Shown piece by piece: positions 16,950-25,227 of a stretch of 64,000 nucleotides of DNA. Source of the DNA: Polaromonas sp. (GTDB lineage: Bacteria > Pseudomonadota > Gammaproteobacteria > Burkholderiales > Burkholderiaceae_C); NCBI RefSeq assembly GCF_016185115.1, contig NZ_JACPOF010000004.1:427979-491978 (forward strand), read 5' to 3'. The notes beneath the pieces were generated by a model, which did not search any database, was not told where the DNA came from, and was given only the letters and a program-made list of their open reading frames with translations. The position numbers were made by a program, and so were the translations under genes. How positions within the stretch are numbered: the stretch's first letter is position 1; every line of letters starts with the position of its first letter.

Positions 16950-17414
16950 TCAGGCGGGCTGCGTAGCGGCCGTCATCTTGCGAATGGCTTCCAGCGTGGC
17001 GCCCACGGCCTTGAGGTAGTCTTTCTCCATGCTCTCGCGGAACTCGCGCTCCTTGTCGCTGCCCGACGCAGCGTCTACCAGTTGCAACGCGAAACTGAAA
17101 CGCAAACGCATGTCATCGCCGTCACCCAGCACTTCATTGACGATGAATCCGTCTGCGTTGCCTGACTCACGCACGAACACCACTTTTTCTTTCGGGAAGA
17201 AGGTGATGCGTTCGCGGGCGTCTTCACCACGGAAAACAATGTCGCGCACCAGGCCGTTCGCCGTACGCTGCACCACCTCGCATTTGGACATGCTGGGCAC
17301 AAAAGGCAGCGCATTTTCAGCCTTCATGAGAAGACCTTTCCAGACATCGTTCTTGCTGAGTTTTGGCAAAGCCGGGTCGTTATTGACCATTACTTCGCTT
17401 GATACGTAAATCAT
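16950..17414 (-). CDS. AtaL-like (DUF1857) SRPBCC-fold protein
   Basis: 154 residues. The VWKGLLMKAENALPFVPSMSKCEV opening and the FFPKEKVVFVRES strand fit the DUF1857/AtaL-like subgroup of START/Bet v1-type ligand-binding proteins. A good ribosome site (AAGGAG) precedes the ATG at 17414. It is the first gene of the monooxygenase transcript, so a role in binding or handling a hydrophobic aromatic substrate is plausible but inferred only from fold and position. Confidence 0.7.
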   Translation of the reverse strand: MIYVSSEVMVNNDPALPKLSKNDVWKGLLMKAENALPFVPSMSKCEVVQRTANGLVRDIVFRGEDARERITFFPKEKVVFVRESGNADGFIVNEVLGDGDDMRLRFSFALQLVDAASGSDKEREFRESMEKDYLKAVGATLEAIRKMTAATQPA

Positions 17415-17793
17415 TTCATCTCCTTGTTAATTGTGTTGAACGCTCCCCTTGCGCCTCACCGGGGACCGGACATGGCGGACCTTTTTCTGCAGCGCCAGCT
17501 GTAATAGTTCAAGTCGCCAGCACAGCAGAACGGGCTGAATAATATTTCTGGGCCTGCAGGCCGTACAGGCAGGTTTATGAATGTCTGGCATTGACGGACT
17601 TGATTGGTTTGTCGCCGTCACTGAAGCGCCAGAGGCGTGGCGCGGGTTTACCCGGGATGCCCATGCGTTTGGCAAATGTGATCCATTTATCAAGCACGTG
17701 TGCACAATAAAAAACCTGCAGCGCCCTTTCACAGGTGCTGCAGGTTTTTTCATTTTTTGCGTGACTGCCCGCCGCTGGCAGGCCAGGTATCAA
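17415..17793. other. 379-base intergenic region between two leftward units
   Basis: It carries the promoter region of the AtaL-SnoaL-monooxygenase unit, with an AT-rich ATAATATTT patch near 17540, and a strong terminator at 17709-17750 for the upstream aldolase unit. Short frames here show no recognisable family. Confidence 0.6.
17709..17750 (-). terminator. Strong bidirectional rho-independent terminator
   Basis: A 14-bp perfect inverted repeat (AAAAAACCTGCAGC at 17709-17722 and GCTGCAGGTTTTTT at 17737-17750) with a 14-base loop and T-tracts in both directions. It closes the C23O-to-class-II-aldolase transcript 44 bases after its last stop codon and separates it from the monooxygenase unit. 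Confidence 0.88.
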
Positions 17794-18480
17794 TCAGGAC
17801 AATTCGATGTCACCCGCTGTCATGTAGGCCCACAGACGTTCGGCAATCCTGCCGTCCCACGTCGCGCGATTTGCAGCGGAAGCTGCATCGGCAAACGTCA
17901 CGTGGGCTTCTCCTCTTGCAGCGCGCACGGCAAGCTCCACACGTGCCGAGTCTTCGAGCAGCCATGCCAGCGAAACGGCTTTCTGCATCGTGTCTGCCGC
18001 AGTCACGGCCCCGTTCACGCCGACGATCACAGCGCTGGCATCGCCCATGACATCTGCCACACCACTGGCTGCAGCGTCGTTGCGGACCAGTGCCGGGTCC
18101 ATCCACATCGGAGCCTTTGGATAAAAATAGGATGAAAAGCCGTGCCGGGCGGACGGGCTGTGCCCCATGGCCGCAAGTGCCATGACCTGGGGTGACAGGA
18201 AACGGCAAATGGCTTTTATCTCCTTGCGCCGGCGGTAGATCTGCTGGTGCATGCGCACCTCACCCAGCACACCCTCAGGCAGCGGGCCATCAATAGTCAC
18301 AACCGTCCCTGGTTCACCTGCCTTGATCAGGCCCATGGGTTGGGGCGCACAGACCAGAAACTCGTCATCGGACAGCCGCTGGCTACAGTGGCCAAATGCT
18401 GTTACCAGACCCGCTTTGGCCAGTGCCCTGGCCGCAATCCGGACAAGGCGCTGCTGCTCTTGCGTGGCAACAATACTCAT
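17794..18480 (-). CDS. Class II aldolase/adducin-fold protein lacking the metal-binding histidines
   Basis: 228 residues, the usual length of the fuculose-aldolase fold. The N-terminal AFGHCSQRL and the E74-x3-H78 pair (GEVRMH) fit the family. However, the zinc H-x-H that normally follows reads R93-F94-L95 in AICRFLSPQ, and the usual third-ligand GHG segment reads G146-D147-A148. Relatives in ring-cleavage pathways (CmtD, PhtC types) decarboxylate dihydroxylated aromatic acids or their ring-cleavage products. Here either a metal-independent role or a structural role is possible. It overlaps the aldolase gene by ATGA, so it belongs to the pathway operon. Confidence 0.78.
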   Translation of the reverse strand: MSIVATQEQQRLVRIAARALAKAGLVTAFGHCSQRLSDDEFLVCAPQPMGLIKAGEPGTVVTIDGPLPEGVLGEVRMHQQIYRRRKEIKAICRFLSPQVMALAAMGHSPSARHGFSSYFYPKAPMWMDPALVRNDAAASGVADVMGDASAVIVGVNGAVTAADTMQKAVSLAWLLEDSARVELAVRAARGEAHVTFADAASAANRATWDGRIAERLWAYMTAGDIELS

Positions 18481-19535
18481 GCTGCTTTTTGACTGGTGGC
18501 TTGCGTATCCCGCTGCTTGAGCAGGTCAAGTGCGACATCGACGATCATGTCTTCCTGACCTCCCACCATGCGCCTCTTGCCCAGCTCGACCAGGATGTCC
18601 ACCGTCGGTATGCCGTATTTTTTTGAGGCGACTTCAGAGTGGCGCAGGAAGCTGGAATACACGCCGGCATAGCCCAGCGCCAGCGTCTCACGGTCCACCC
18701 GCACAGGGCGGTCCTGCAAGGGGCGAACAATATCGTCAGCCGCATCCATCAGGCGATAGAGGTCGCAGCCGTGCTTCCAGCCCAGGCGATCTGCCGCAGC
18801 GATGAACACTTCGAGCGGTGCGTTGCCTGCGCCTGCACCCATGCCGGCCAGGCTGGCATCTACACGGTCGCAGCCCTCTTCCACGGCAACGATGCTGTTG
18901 GCTACACCCAGGCTGAGGTTGTGGTGGGCGTGCATACCTGTCTCGGTCTCAGGTTTGAGGACCTCCTTGAAGGCTCGGAAACGATCACGCACGTCGTTCA
19001 TGCTCAGTGCGCCGCCGGAGTCGACCACATAACAGCAGGTCGCACCATAGCTTTCCATCAGCTTGGCCTGTTCCGCCAGACCCTTGGGCGTCTGCATGTG
19101 GCTCATCATCAGAAAGCCGACTGCCTCCATGCCCAGGTTGCGGGCGTATTCGATGTGCTGGCGCGAGACATCCGCTTCGGTGCAATGCGTGGCCACGCGC
19201 ACCACGCGTGCACCTGCGTTGTACGCGGCTTTGAGGTCATGAACGGTCCCGATGCCGGGCAAGAGCAAGGTAGTGATCTTCGCGCGCTTGACGACGCTGG
19301 CCACGGCCTCGATCCACTCGAGGTCGGTGTGGGCACCAAAGCCGTAATTGAAGCTGCCGCCCTGCAGGCCATCGCCGTGCGCGACTTCGATGGAGTCAAC
19401 ACCCGCCGCATCCAGCTCGGCCGCGATCTGGGCTGCCTGGGCCGTGGTGTACTGGTGTCGGATGGCGTGGCTGCCATCGCGCAGCGTGACGTCGGAGATA
19501 TAGATTTTTTTGTTGATGTTCATGGTCTTGGTCAT
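18477..19535 (-). CDS. 4-hydroxy-2-oxovalerate aldolase
   Basis: 352 residues, the DmpG/BphI/MhpE family. The catalytic [12 protein letters not shown] segment near residue 16-28 and the metal-binding [13 protein letters not shown] motif near 200 are present, followed by the C-terminal DmpG-type communication domain. It splits 4-hydroxy-2-oxovalerate to pyruvate and acetaldehyde, which is channelled to the acylating dehydrogenase encoded just upstream with a 5-base gap. An alternative start lies four codons in (MNINKK). Confidence 0.96.
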   Translation of the reverse strand: MTKTMNINKKIYISDVTLRDGSHAIRHQYTTAQAAQIAAELDAAGVDSIEVAHGDGLQGGSFNYGFGAHTDLEWIEAVASVVKRAKITTLLLPGIGTVHDLKAAYNAGARVVRVATHCTEADVSRQHIEYARNLGMEAVGFLMMSHMQTPKGLAEQAKLMESYGATCCYVVDSGGALSMNDVRDRFRAFKEVLKPETETGMHAHHNLSLGVANSIVAVEEGCDRVDASLAGMGAGAGNAPLEVFIAAADRLGWKHGCDLYRLMDAADDIVRPLQDRPVRVDRETLALGYAGVYSSFLRHSEVASKKYGIPTVDILVELGKRRMVGGQEDMIVDVALDLLKQRDTQATSQKAA

Positions 19536-19540
19536 GCAAT

Positions 19541-20512
19541 TCAGGCTGGTTGGGCCAGGGCGTCGCCTTTTGCGCCTTTTGTCGCCAGCGTCGGGGCAAT
19601 GCGTTCAGCCGCGGCCATGGCTGCCGAGGTCATGATGTCGAGGTTGCCGGCATAGGACGGCAGGTAGTGCGCAGCACCTTCTACCTCCAGGAAGATGGAG
19701 GTCTTCAAGCCCGAGAACGTACCCAGGCCCGGGATGTGCAAGGGCTTGTCTGCGGGGATGCGCTCGAACTGCACCTTCTGTTTCAGCCGGTAGCCGGGCA
19801 CGTAGCTGTGCACCGCCTTCACCATGGCTTCGACCGACGCTTCAACCGCGGCCTCGCTGGCGTCTTCGGACAGGCAATAAACAGTGTCGCGCATGATGAG
19901 CGGTGGCTCGGCCGGGTTCATCACGATGATGGCCTTGCCCTTGCCTGCCCCGCCTATCACTTCAATAGCTTTGGAGGTTGTTTCGGTGAATTCGTCGATG
20001 TTGGCGCGTGTGCCGGGGCCTGCTGACTTGCTGGCAATGGAGGCGACGATCTCGGCGTAATGCACCTTTGCCACGCGCGAGACCGCTGCGACCATGGGAA
20101 TGGTGGCCTGGCCGCCGCAGGTGACCATGTTGAGATTGGATGCCGCCAGGTGTTCATCGAGGTTGACGACCGGTATGCAATAAGGGCCAATGGCCGCCGG
20201 TGTGAGGTCAATCACCCGGATGCCGGGTTTGGCCTGACGCAGCAGCTTTTCGTGCTGGACGTGCGCGCCGGCGCTGGTCGCATCGAACAGGATATCGATG
20301 TCCCTGAAGATGGGCAGCTTGATGAGGCCTTCAACGCCGCCGTCGCAGGCCTCGACGCCCATGCGCCGCGCGCGGGCAAGGCCGTCTGATGCCGGGTCTA
20401 TGCCCACCATCGCACCCATCTCTATGTTTTTGCCGTGGCGCATGACCTTGATCATCAGGTCCGTCCCGATGTTGCCCGACCCCACGATGGCTACCTTGAT
20501 TTTCCTGCTCAT
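19541..20512 (-). CDS. Acetaldehyde dehydrogenase (acylating)
   Basis: 323 residues, the DmpF/BphJ/MhpF family. The NAD-binding [12 protein letters not shown] at about 11-22, the active-site cysteine in [13 protein letters not shown] near 130 and the C-terminal dimerisation domain are intact. It converts acetaldehyde plus CoA to acetyl-CoA and forms a channelling complex with the aldolase next to it. This is the last step of the meta pathway. Confidence 0.96.
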   Translation of the reverse strand: MSRKIKVAIVGSGNIGTDLMIKVMRHGKNIEMGAMVGIDPASDGLARARRMGVEACDGGVEGLIKLPIFRDIDILFDATSAGAHVQHEKLLRQAKPGIRVIDLTPAAIGPYCIPVVNLDEHLAASNLNMVTCGGQATIPMVAAVSRVAKVHYAEIVASIASKSAGPGTRANIDEFTETTSKAIEVIGGAGKGKAIIVMNPAEPPLIMRDTVYCLSEDASEAAVEASVEAMVKAVHSYVPGYRLKQKVQFERIPADKPLHIPGLGTFSGLKTSIFLEVEGAAHYLPSYAGNLDIMTSAAMAAAERIAPTLATKGAKGDALAQPA

Positions 20513-20555
20513 AAATTCTTTCGCTGTCTGTTGTCTTCAAAACTGTTGGGGCGAG

Positions 20556-21452
20556 TCAGGCCCTGATGGAGAACTCGAATTCACCGATGTTTTCTATCCA
20601 CTGTTTAACCACGTCACCAGGCCGAAGGAATTTCTTGCGCGCCATGCCAACGCCGGCGGGTGTCCCCGTCAGGATGACATCGCCGGGCTGCAAGGTGATG
20701 CAGGACGACAGATGTTCTATCTGGTCTGCGATGTCAAAAATCATCTGGCCGGTATTGGAGTCCTGCATCAACTCGCCATTGACCCAGAGCTTCATGCCCA
20801 GGTTCATCGGGTCACCGATAAATCGTGTCGGCGTGATGGCCGGGCCCATGGGGCAGGATCCGTCAAAGGACTTCTGCCCTATCCAGTCCCACTTGAAGGG
20901 CGACTCCACCGGCACCCCGTCGCGGCCCACATGGTCACGGGCCGACAGGTCGTTGGCAACGGTATAGCCCGCCACGTAGTCCGCGAAGTCCTTTGCCGCC
21001 ACATTCTTCGCAACCTTGCCGATGACGACCGCCAGTTCAAGCTCCCAGTCCAGCATCTGTGTGCCGCGCGGCAGGGCAACGACTGCGCCCGGCCCCACGA
21101 CCGTCGGGCCGGTCGCCTTCAGGCTGAACCATGGTTTGAGGCCCCTGGCCTTAGGGTCGGCATCGAGCGGCATGCCCAGTGTCGCTTTCATTTCAGCAAC
21201 ATGGTCCTTGTAGTTGGCGCCTGCGAAATAGATATTTCGCGGATTCGGCAGGGGCGCGAGAAATTTCAGCGCTGCGACCGGTTCACGCCCCGCCAGTTTG
21301 GCTGCCAGACCATCGAGTTTGGAATCGGCATCGGCCCAGTCGGCGAGGACTTCCAGTGTGTGCGTGAACCGGCCCGACGGATAGGCCTTGTTGCCGCTCA
21401 ACAGGCCGGTCTTGCTGCCTGCGGGCGTTTCAAACGTGACGAGCTGGAGCAT
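20556..21452 (-). CDS. Fumarylacetoacetate hydrolase-family protein
   Basis: 298 residues. The C-terminal FAH domain has NYKDHVAEM, then DWELELAVVIGK with the acidic metal ligands, and TGTPAGVGM. In meta pathways this fold includes C-C hydrolases, decarboxylases and hydratases. Because dedicated hydratase and decarboxylase genes exist at 26.7-28.3 kb, this one may act as a hydrolase or isomerase on the ring-fission product. Its start shares one base with the stop of the VOC gene (TGATG). Confidence 0.85.
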   Translation of the reverse strand: MLQLVTFETPAGSKTGLLSGNKAYPSGRFTHTLEVLADWADADSKLDGLAAKLAGREPVAALKFLAPLPNPRNIYFAGANYKDHVAEMKATLGMPLDADPKARGLKPWFSLKATGPTVVGPGAVVALPRGTQMLDWELELAVVIGKVAKNVAAKDFADYVAGYTVANDLSARDHVGRDGVPVESPFKWDWIGQKSFDGSCPMGPAITPTRFIGDPMNLGMKLWVNGELMQDSNTGQMIFDIADQIEHLSSCITLQPGDVILTGTPAGVGMARKKFLRPGDVVKQWIENIGEFEFSIRA

Positions 21453-21988
21453 CAGGCGAGTTCCGTCCGTACCCTGATTTCTTCAAGGGCTTCAAATGTG
21501 CGGCCGTCTTTCATGGCAAAACGATCACCGTAGTCGAACAGGTCGTCGTGCTGGAAACCGCTTTCGTAATACTGGATCTCCCACCAGTTGTGGTCCAGGT
21601 CAATCATGTAAAACGAATACACGCCATGCATGTCCTGAGGTGGCAGGACCTTGCGTATCTTGTATTCGTCCTGGTACTTCACGGCGTTTTCATAGGCCTG
21701 GTCGACCTCTTCCCTGGTCTTGACGTCCACGCCCCAGTGGTTGAGCAGGTGAACCGGTTTGAGCTGGTCGCCGACCTCCACACAGACGATGTGAAAGCGC
21801 ATCGCCAGGCGAATCGCCATGGCGGGCTTGCCGTGTCGTACACATTCCAGTCCCAGGAACTCCTCATAAAAGCGCCGTGACTCAACCAGGTTGTAGCACT
21901 CCAGCGTGCCATGGCTCAGGCAGAAAGGCTTGACGATGGATTTCGTTTTGGGAAGGTCGACGCGGCAATTCGGTGGCAGTGTCAGCAT
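21452..21988 (-). CDS. Single-domain VOC (glyoxalase/dioxygenase-fold) protein
   Basis: 178 residues. The vicinal-oxygen-chelate fold is indicated by SHGTLECYNLVESRRFYEEFLGLE at the N-terminus and DLDHNWWEIQYYE at the C-terminus. Possible metal ligands are the histidine in SHGTLE, one in LLNHWGVDV and the glutamate in WWEIQ, a 2-His-1-carboxylate set. It could be a second small extradiol-type dioxygenase or an isomerase. It lies between the FAH gene and the 2Fe-2S reductase gene. Confidence 0.75.
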   Translation of the reverse strand: MLTLPPNCRVDLPKTKSIVKPFCLSHGTLECYNLVESRRFYEEFLGLECVRHGKPAMAIRLAMRFHIVCVEVGDQLKPVHLLNHWGVDVKTREEVDQAYENAVKYQDEYKIRKVLPPQDMHGVYSFYMIDLDHNWWEIQYYESGFQHDDLFDYGDRFAMKDGRTFEALEEIRVRTELA

Positions 21989-22015
21989 GGGTGTCTCCTT
22001 GATGGCAACAAAATT

Positions 22016-23044
22016 TCAGGCGGCCTTGTCGGCCGTGGTGAGGAAGGCATCGGCGTAGAACGCGGCCTCGGGCAGTTTGCAGTTCGCAGCGAAGTCCCGC
22101 CGGGCAGAGTCGATAACCACGGGTGAACCGCAGGCATATACCTCCAAACCGCTCATGTCCGGAAAGTCCTGCATCACGGCCTGGTGAACAAAACCGGTGC
22201 GCCCTGTCCATTTGTCTGAGGCGGCCGGTTCGCTCAACACCGGTATGAAGGTGATGTGCGGATGCGTTTTGGCCCAGCCTTCAGCCAGCTCGCGCATATA
22301 AATGTCTTCCCTGCGGCGTCCGCCCCAGTAGAGCGTGATGGGCCGGGTGAAGCCTTTGCGAAGGCTGTACTCGATGATGGACTTGATGGGCGCAAAGCCC
22401 GTGCCGGACGCCAGCATGACGATGGGCTTGTCGCTCTTTTCACGCAGGAAGAAGGAGCCCAGCGGGATTTCAATCCGGTGAATATCCCGCACCTGCATTT
22501 TGTTGAACACATAGTCTGTGAACTGGCCGCCCGGCGTCAGGCGCACATGCAATTCAAGCTGCCGCACGCCATTGTTGGTGGGCGGGTTGGCAATCGAGTA
22601 ACTGCGGCGGCTGCCGTCCTTGCGTATGAACTCGACATACTGGCCGGCGCGGAACACCAGCGGCTCGTTCATCGGCAAGCCGACCCTGACCAGCATCACG
22701 TCAGGTGCAACCTTCTCGGCCCTGAGAATACGGGCCGGCATGTATTTGGACCTGATGGCATCGCCGGCATCAATCTCCGTGACCTCAATCACCAGGTCTT
22801 CCAGCGGCGTAGCGCAGCACAGCAGCGCATAGCCTTTGGCCTTGTCTTCTTCAGACAGGTATTTGGGGTGTACAGGCCCAAAGTCGACCTTGCCCTTGAC
22901 GACCTTGCCTCTGCAGGTATTGCAGACCCCCGAGCGGCAGCTGTAGGGCATGAAGAGACCGGCATCGAGTCCGGTTTTCAGGATGGGGGCGCCCGTCGGG
23001 CATTCATAACTGTGGCCCGAGGGCTGTAGCGTGATCGTAGGCAA
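22016..23044 (-). CDS. 2Fe-2S ferredoxin/FAD/NAD(P)H reductase
   Basis: 342 residues in three domains. A plant-type ferredoxin lies at about 1-90, with C36-x4-C41-x2-C44 and a later C76. An FAD domain follows near 100-200, with RRSYSIANPP. An NAD domain lies at about 210-340, with VMLASGTGFAPIKSII and the terminal VYACGSP. The architecture matches phenol-hydroxylase and dioxygenase reductases and AscD/RfbI-type reductases. No multicomponent oxygenase subunits are adjacent, so its electron acceptor is unclear. It might also protect or reactivate the extradiol enzyme encoded next to it. Confidence 0.88.
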   Translation of the reverse strand: MPTITLQPSGHSYECPTGAPILKTGLDAGLFMPYSCRSGVCNTCRGKVVKGKVDFGPVHPKYLSEEDKAKGYALLCCATPLEDLVIEVTEIDAGDAIRSKYMPARILRAEKVAPDVMLVRVGLPMNEPLVFRAGQYVEFIRKDGSRRSYSIANPPTNNGVRQLELHVRLTPGGQFTDYVFNKMQVRDIHRIEIPLGSFFLREKSDKPIVMLASGTGFAPIKSIIEYSLRKGFTRPITLYWGGRRREDIYMRELAEGWAKTHPHITFIPVLSEPAASDKWTGRTGFVHQAVMQDFPDMSGLEVYACGSPVVIDSARRDFAANCKLPEAAFYADAFLTTADKAA

Positions 23045-23078
23045 TTTGTCTCCTGCTGTTTATCTGGTCTTTGTCGGT

Positions 23079-23948
23079 TTATTTTCTGAACTCCGGGATG
23101 TCGGGCCTGGAACCCCACATGCAAAAGGAACTAGGTTCGAACGGGAACTGGCGCGGCTGGTAGCCCGGGTCCGTGATGGAGCATACGCCGCTCGAATACT
23201 CATACACAACCCCATCCGGCCCTTCAAAGTAGAGAAACATCGCCCCGGACGTGGGATGCCTGCCAGGCCCGAAAACAACCTTGATCCCTTCTGACTGCAG
23301 CAAATACCACGACCGCATGATGTCGTCGATGGACTTGACCTGATGGTTGATGTGCTGCACGCCGGCATGGGACGACGGGAAGAGGGCTATCTTGTGATGC
23401 ACCTCGTCAATGCGTAGCAGCGGTGCCTGGCCAATGCGGTCACTGACCCTTGCACCGAGAATTTCCGTCCAGAAAAGTTCGTCGCGTACAGCATCGGTGG
23501 TGCGCATGCCTACATGTGAAAAGCCCTGGTTGCCCGAATCGCGGGTCGGAAAAAATCGCTCGCCGCCGTGGTGGGGTCCGGCGACCAGGTCTATTGAGTT
23601 GCCAGTCGGGTCCCTGAAATTGATGAAGGCGCGGACACGGCGCTCGTCGCATTCATCCGCCGTTCCGCGATGAACGCTGTGGCCGGCGTTTTCAAGTTCG
23701 CTGGCAGCGGCCTCCATGACCTTTTCATCGATGACTTCAAAGCCCGTCGTATGGTCATGCGGGTCACCATTGAAGTACACCAGTGTGTGGTCGCGGTCAT
23801 CGCTGCGAAAGTAAACCTGCTCAGATGTTTTGGGGTTGCCGCGCCTGGCCCCTTCCCTCAGGCCCAGTATTTTTTCTGCGTAGCGCGTTGCTCCGGTCAG
23901 GTCGGCCGTACCCAGACGGACGTACCGAATATCATGCAAATGGATCAC
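23079..23948 (-). CDS. Type I extradiol ring-cleavage dioxygenase (catechol 2,3-dioxygenase-like)
   Basis: 289 residues from a GTG at 23948, chosen because AAGGAG sits just upstream; an in-frame ATG at 23990 would add 14 residues. It is a two-domain VOC enzyme with the iron ligands H145 (FSHVGM), H199 (VQHINHQV) and E250 (VVYEYSSG), in the same spacing as BphC. It opens a catechol next to the diol. It is the first gene of a leftward operon running to the class II aldolase and lies divergent from nothing but 140 bases downstream of lysR. The preferred catechol is not evident. Confidence 0.9.
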   Translation of the reverse strand: MIHLHDIRYVRLGTADLTGATRYAEKILGLREGARRGNPKTSEQVYFRSDDRDHTLVYFNGDPHDHTTGFEVIDEKVMEAAASELENAGHSVHRGTADECDERRVRAFINFRDPTGNSIDLVAGPHHGGERFFPTRDSGNQGFSHVGMRTTDAVRDELFWTEILGARVSDRIGQAPLLRIDEVHHKIALFPSSHAGVQHINHQVKSIDDIMRSWYLLQSEGIKVVFGPGRHPTSGAMFLYFEGPDGVVYEYSSGVCSITDPGYQPRQFPFEPSSFCMWGSRPDIPEFRK

Positions 23949-24035
23949 GTTGCTCCTTGGCAATGGAGGGTCAAGATTAGTTGACCGCAACGTTATCAGC
24001 GCCCCCTGGACTCCACCAGCCAGCCAGCCGAATTC

Positions 24036-24045
24036 GCGCTATTGA
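24036..24045 (-). promoter_or_regulatory. Candidate LysR recognition motif upstream of the extradiol gene
   Basis: Read on the minus strand the sequence is TCAATAGCGC followed by GAATTC. It resembles the two TCAATT(A/G)GCGA copies on the other side of lysR, with one base missing. It sits inside an imperfect inverted repeat about 90 bases before the dioxygenase start. Confidence 0.3.
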
Positions 24046-24087
24046 GCGCTTGAATGTTTGCAGGTATACCGCCGCTCCGGAGCCCCA

Positions 24088-25005
24088 TCAACCCTGAAAG
24101 TTCGCCTGGAACTGTGACCGCAGCCACTGAATGGCCGGGTCCTGATGGAAGCGCGCGTGCCAGTACTGGTTGATGTCGATGCGCGGCACATCCAGCGGCA
24201 GGTCAAACAGCTGCACGTCCACCAGGCCAGAGAAGGCCTGGCCCAGGCGTGACGGGATGGTGAGGACAAGATCGGTGCCCGCCACTATGCTTGAGAGACC
24301 CATGGAGTGCGCGACACGCAAACCTACCCGCCGCTTGACGCCATGCTTGGCGAACTCCGTGTCCAGCATGGCTTCGAGTGTGTGGTGGCTGGCAGCGGCA
24401 GGCAGGTAGACGATGTGTGACGCATCAAGGTAAGCCTCGAGTGTCAGGCTGCCGCTGCTGGTGGCCGCATGGCCTCGCCGCAGCATCACCACATAGTTCT
24501 CCTGGAAGATGCGCTGCGCATAGAAGTTGGGGCCGAAATCGGCAAAGTAACCGATAGCCAGGTCAATTTCACCGGTGCCCAGCGCCACCTGGGTATGGTC
24601 GGGAAACATGTCCACGGTGGCAAGCTGTACCCCCGGCGCCACTGTCTGGAAGCTGCTCATCAGTTGGGGCAAAAATACCCGCTGCGCCACCTCCGTCATG
24701 CAGACCCTGAAGCAGCGGGTTGATGTTTGCGCATCAAAATGCCGCTTGTCTTCGAGTGCCTGCCGCAGCTGCAACAGGGCCTCCTGCACAGGGGCGCCCA
24801 GCCGCAGTGCCAGCGGCGTGGGCTGCATGGAGCCCTGGGTGCGGACAAAGAGCTGGTCGTTGAAGTATTCCCGCAAACGTGTGAGGGCATTGCTCATGGC
24901 GGGCTGCGACAGCCCTACATCGTCAGCCGCCCGCGTGACGCTTTCGGTTCTGAGGATGGCGTCGAACACCAGCAGTAAATTGAGATCGAGGGAATTGAGT
25001 TTCAT
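24088..25005 (-). CDS. LysR-family regulator, NahR/NodD type
   Basis: 305 residues. The N-terminal winged helix-turn-helix has RTESVTRAADDVGLSQPAMSNALTRLR, and FVRTQGSMQPTP follows as in NahR. The remainder is the inducer-binding domain, ending with the NahR-like WHARFHQDPAIQWLRS. NahR-type proteins activate aromatic degradation operons on binding an aromatic effector. It lies between the leftward and rightward halves of the pathway, so it very probably controls both. Confidence 0.92.
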   Translation of the reverse strand: MKLNSLDLNLLLVFDAILRTESVTRAADDVGLSQPAMSNALTRLREYFNDQLFVRTQGSMQPTPLALRLGAPVQEALLQLRQALEDKRHFDAQTSTRCFRVCMTEVAQRVFLPQLMSSFQTVAPGVQLATVDMFPDHTQVALGTGEIDLAIGYFADFGPNFYAQRIFQENYVVMLRRGHAATSSGSLTLEAYLDASHIVYLPAAASHHTLEAMLDTEFAKHGVKRRVGLRVAHSMGLSSIVAGTDLVLTIPSRLGQAFSGLVDVQLFDLPLDVPRIDINQYWHARFHQDPAIQWLRSQFQANFQG

Positions 25006-25066
25006 AGGTGAGTCACTGGGCCGCTATCTTGCCATCGGGGCCGTGTGAAAAGCCCTTGCAGCCCAT

Positions 25067-25080
25067 TCAATTGGCGAATA
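25067..25080 (+). promoter_or_regulatory. Candidate LysR motif, copy 1
   Basis: TCAATTGGCGAATA. It is repeated 89 bases downstream as TCAATTAGCGACTA (12 of 14 identical). The copy also lies in a TGGC-N8-GCCA inverted repeat. It is in the lysR to aldehyde dehydrogenase intergenic space. Confidence 0.4.
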
Positions 25081-25155
25081 GTTGCCATTTCCTCCGCGCA
25101 ATGGACAAGGCCGGATCACGCATGGACACTATCTTCCGTTGGCCGGGTATGCCAG

Positions 25156-25169
25156 TCAATTAGCGACTA
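25156..25169 (+). promoter_or_regulatory. Candidate LysR motif, copy 2
   Basis: TCAATTAGCGACTA, the second member of a direct repeat in the lysR to aldehyde dehydrogenase gap, about 60 bases before the dehydrogenase ATG. Confidence 0.4.
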
Positions 25170-25227
25170 CCCGAAGCAGGCCGTGGCCGGTGCGCCAGCA
25201 AAAAACGACAAGACCGAAAAGAAATAC

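Noticed and set aside
17581..18135. Plus-strand frame starting in the 17.4-17.8 kb gap
   Set aside because: It reads through the terminator hairpin and then antisense into the class II aldolase gene; no similarity recognised.
20298..21533. 411-codon plus-strand frame
   Set aside because: Antisense to acetaldehyde dehydrogenase and FAH genes with low-complexity residue use; no ribosome site.
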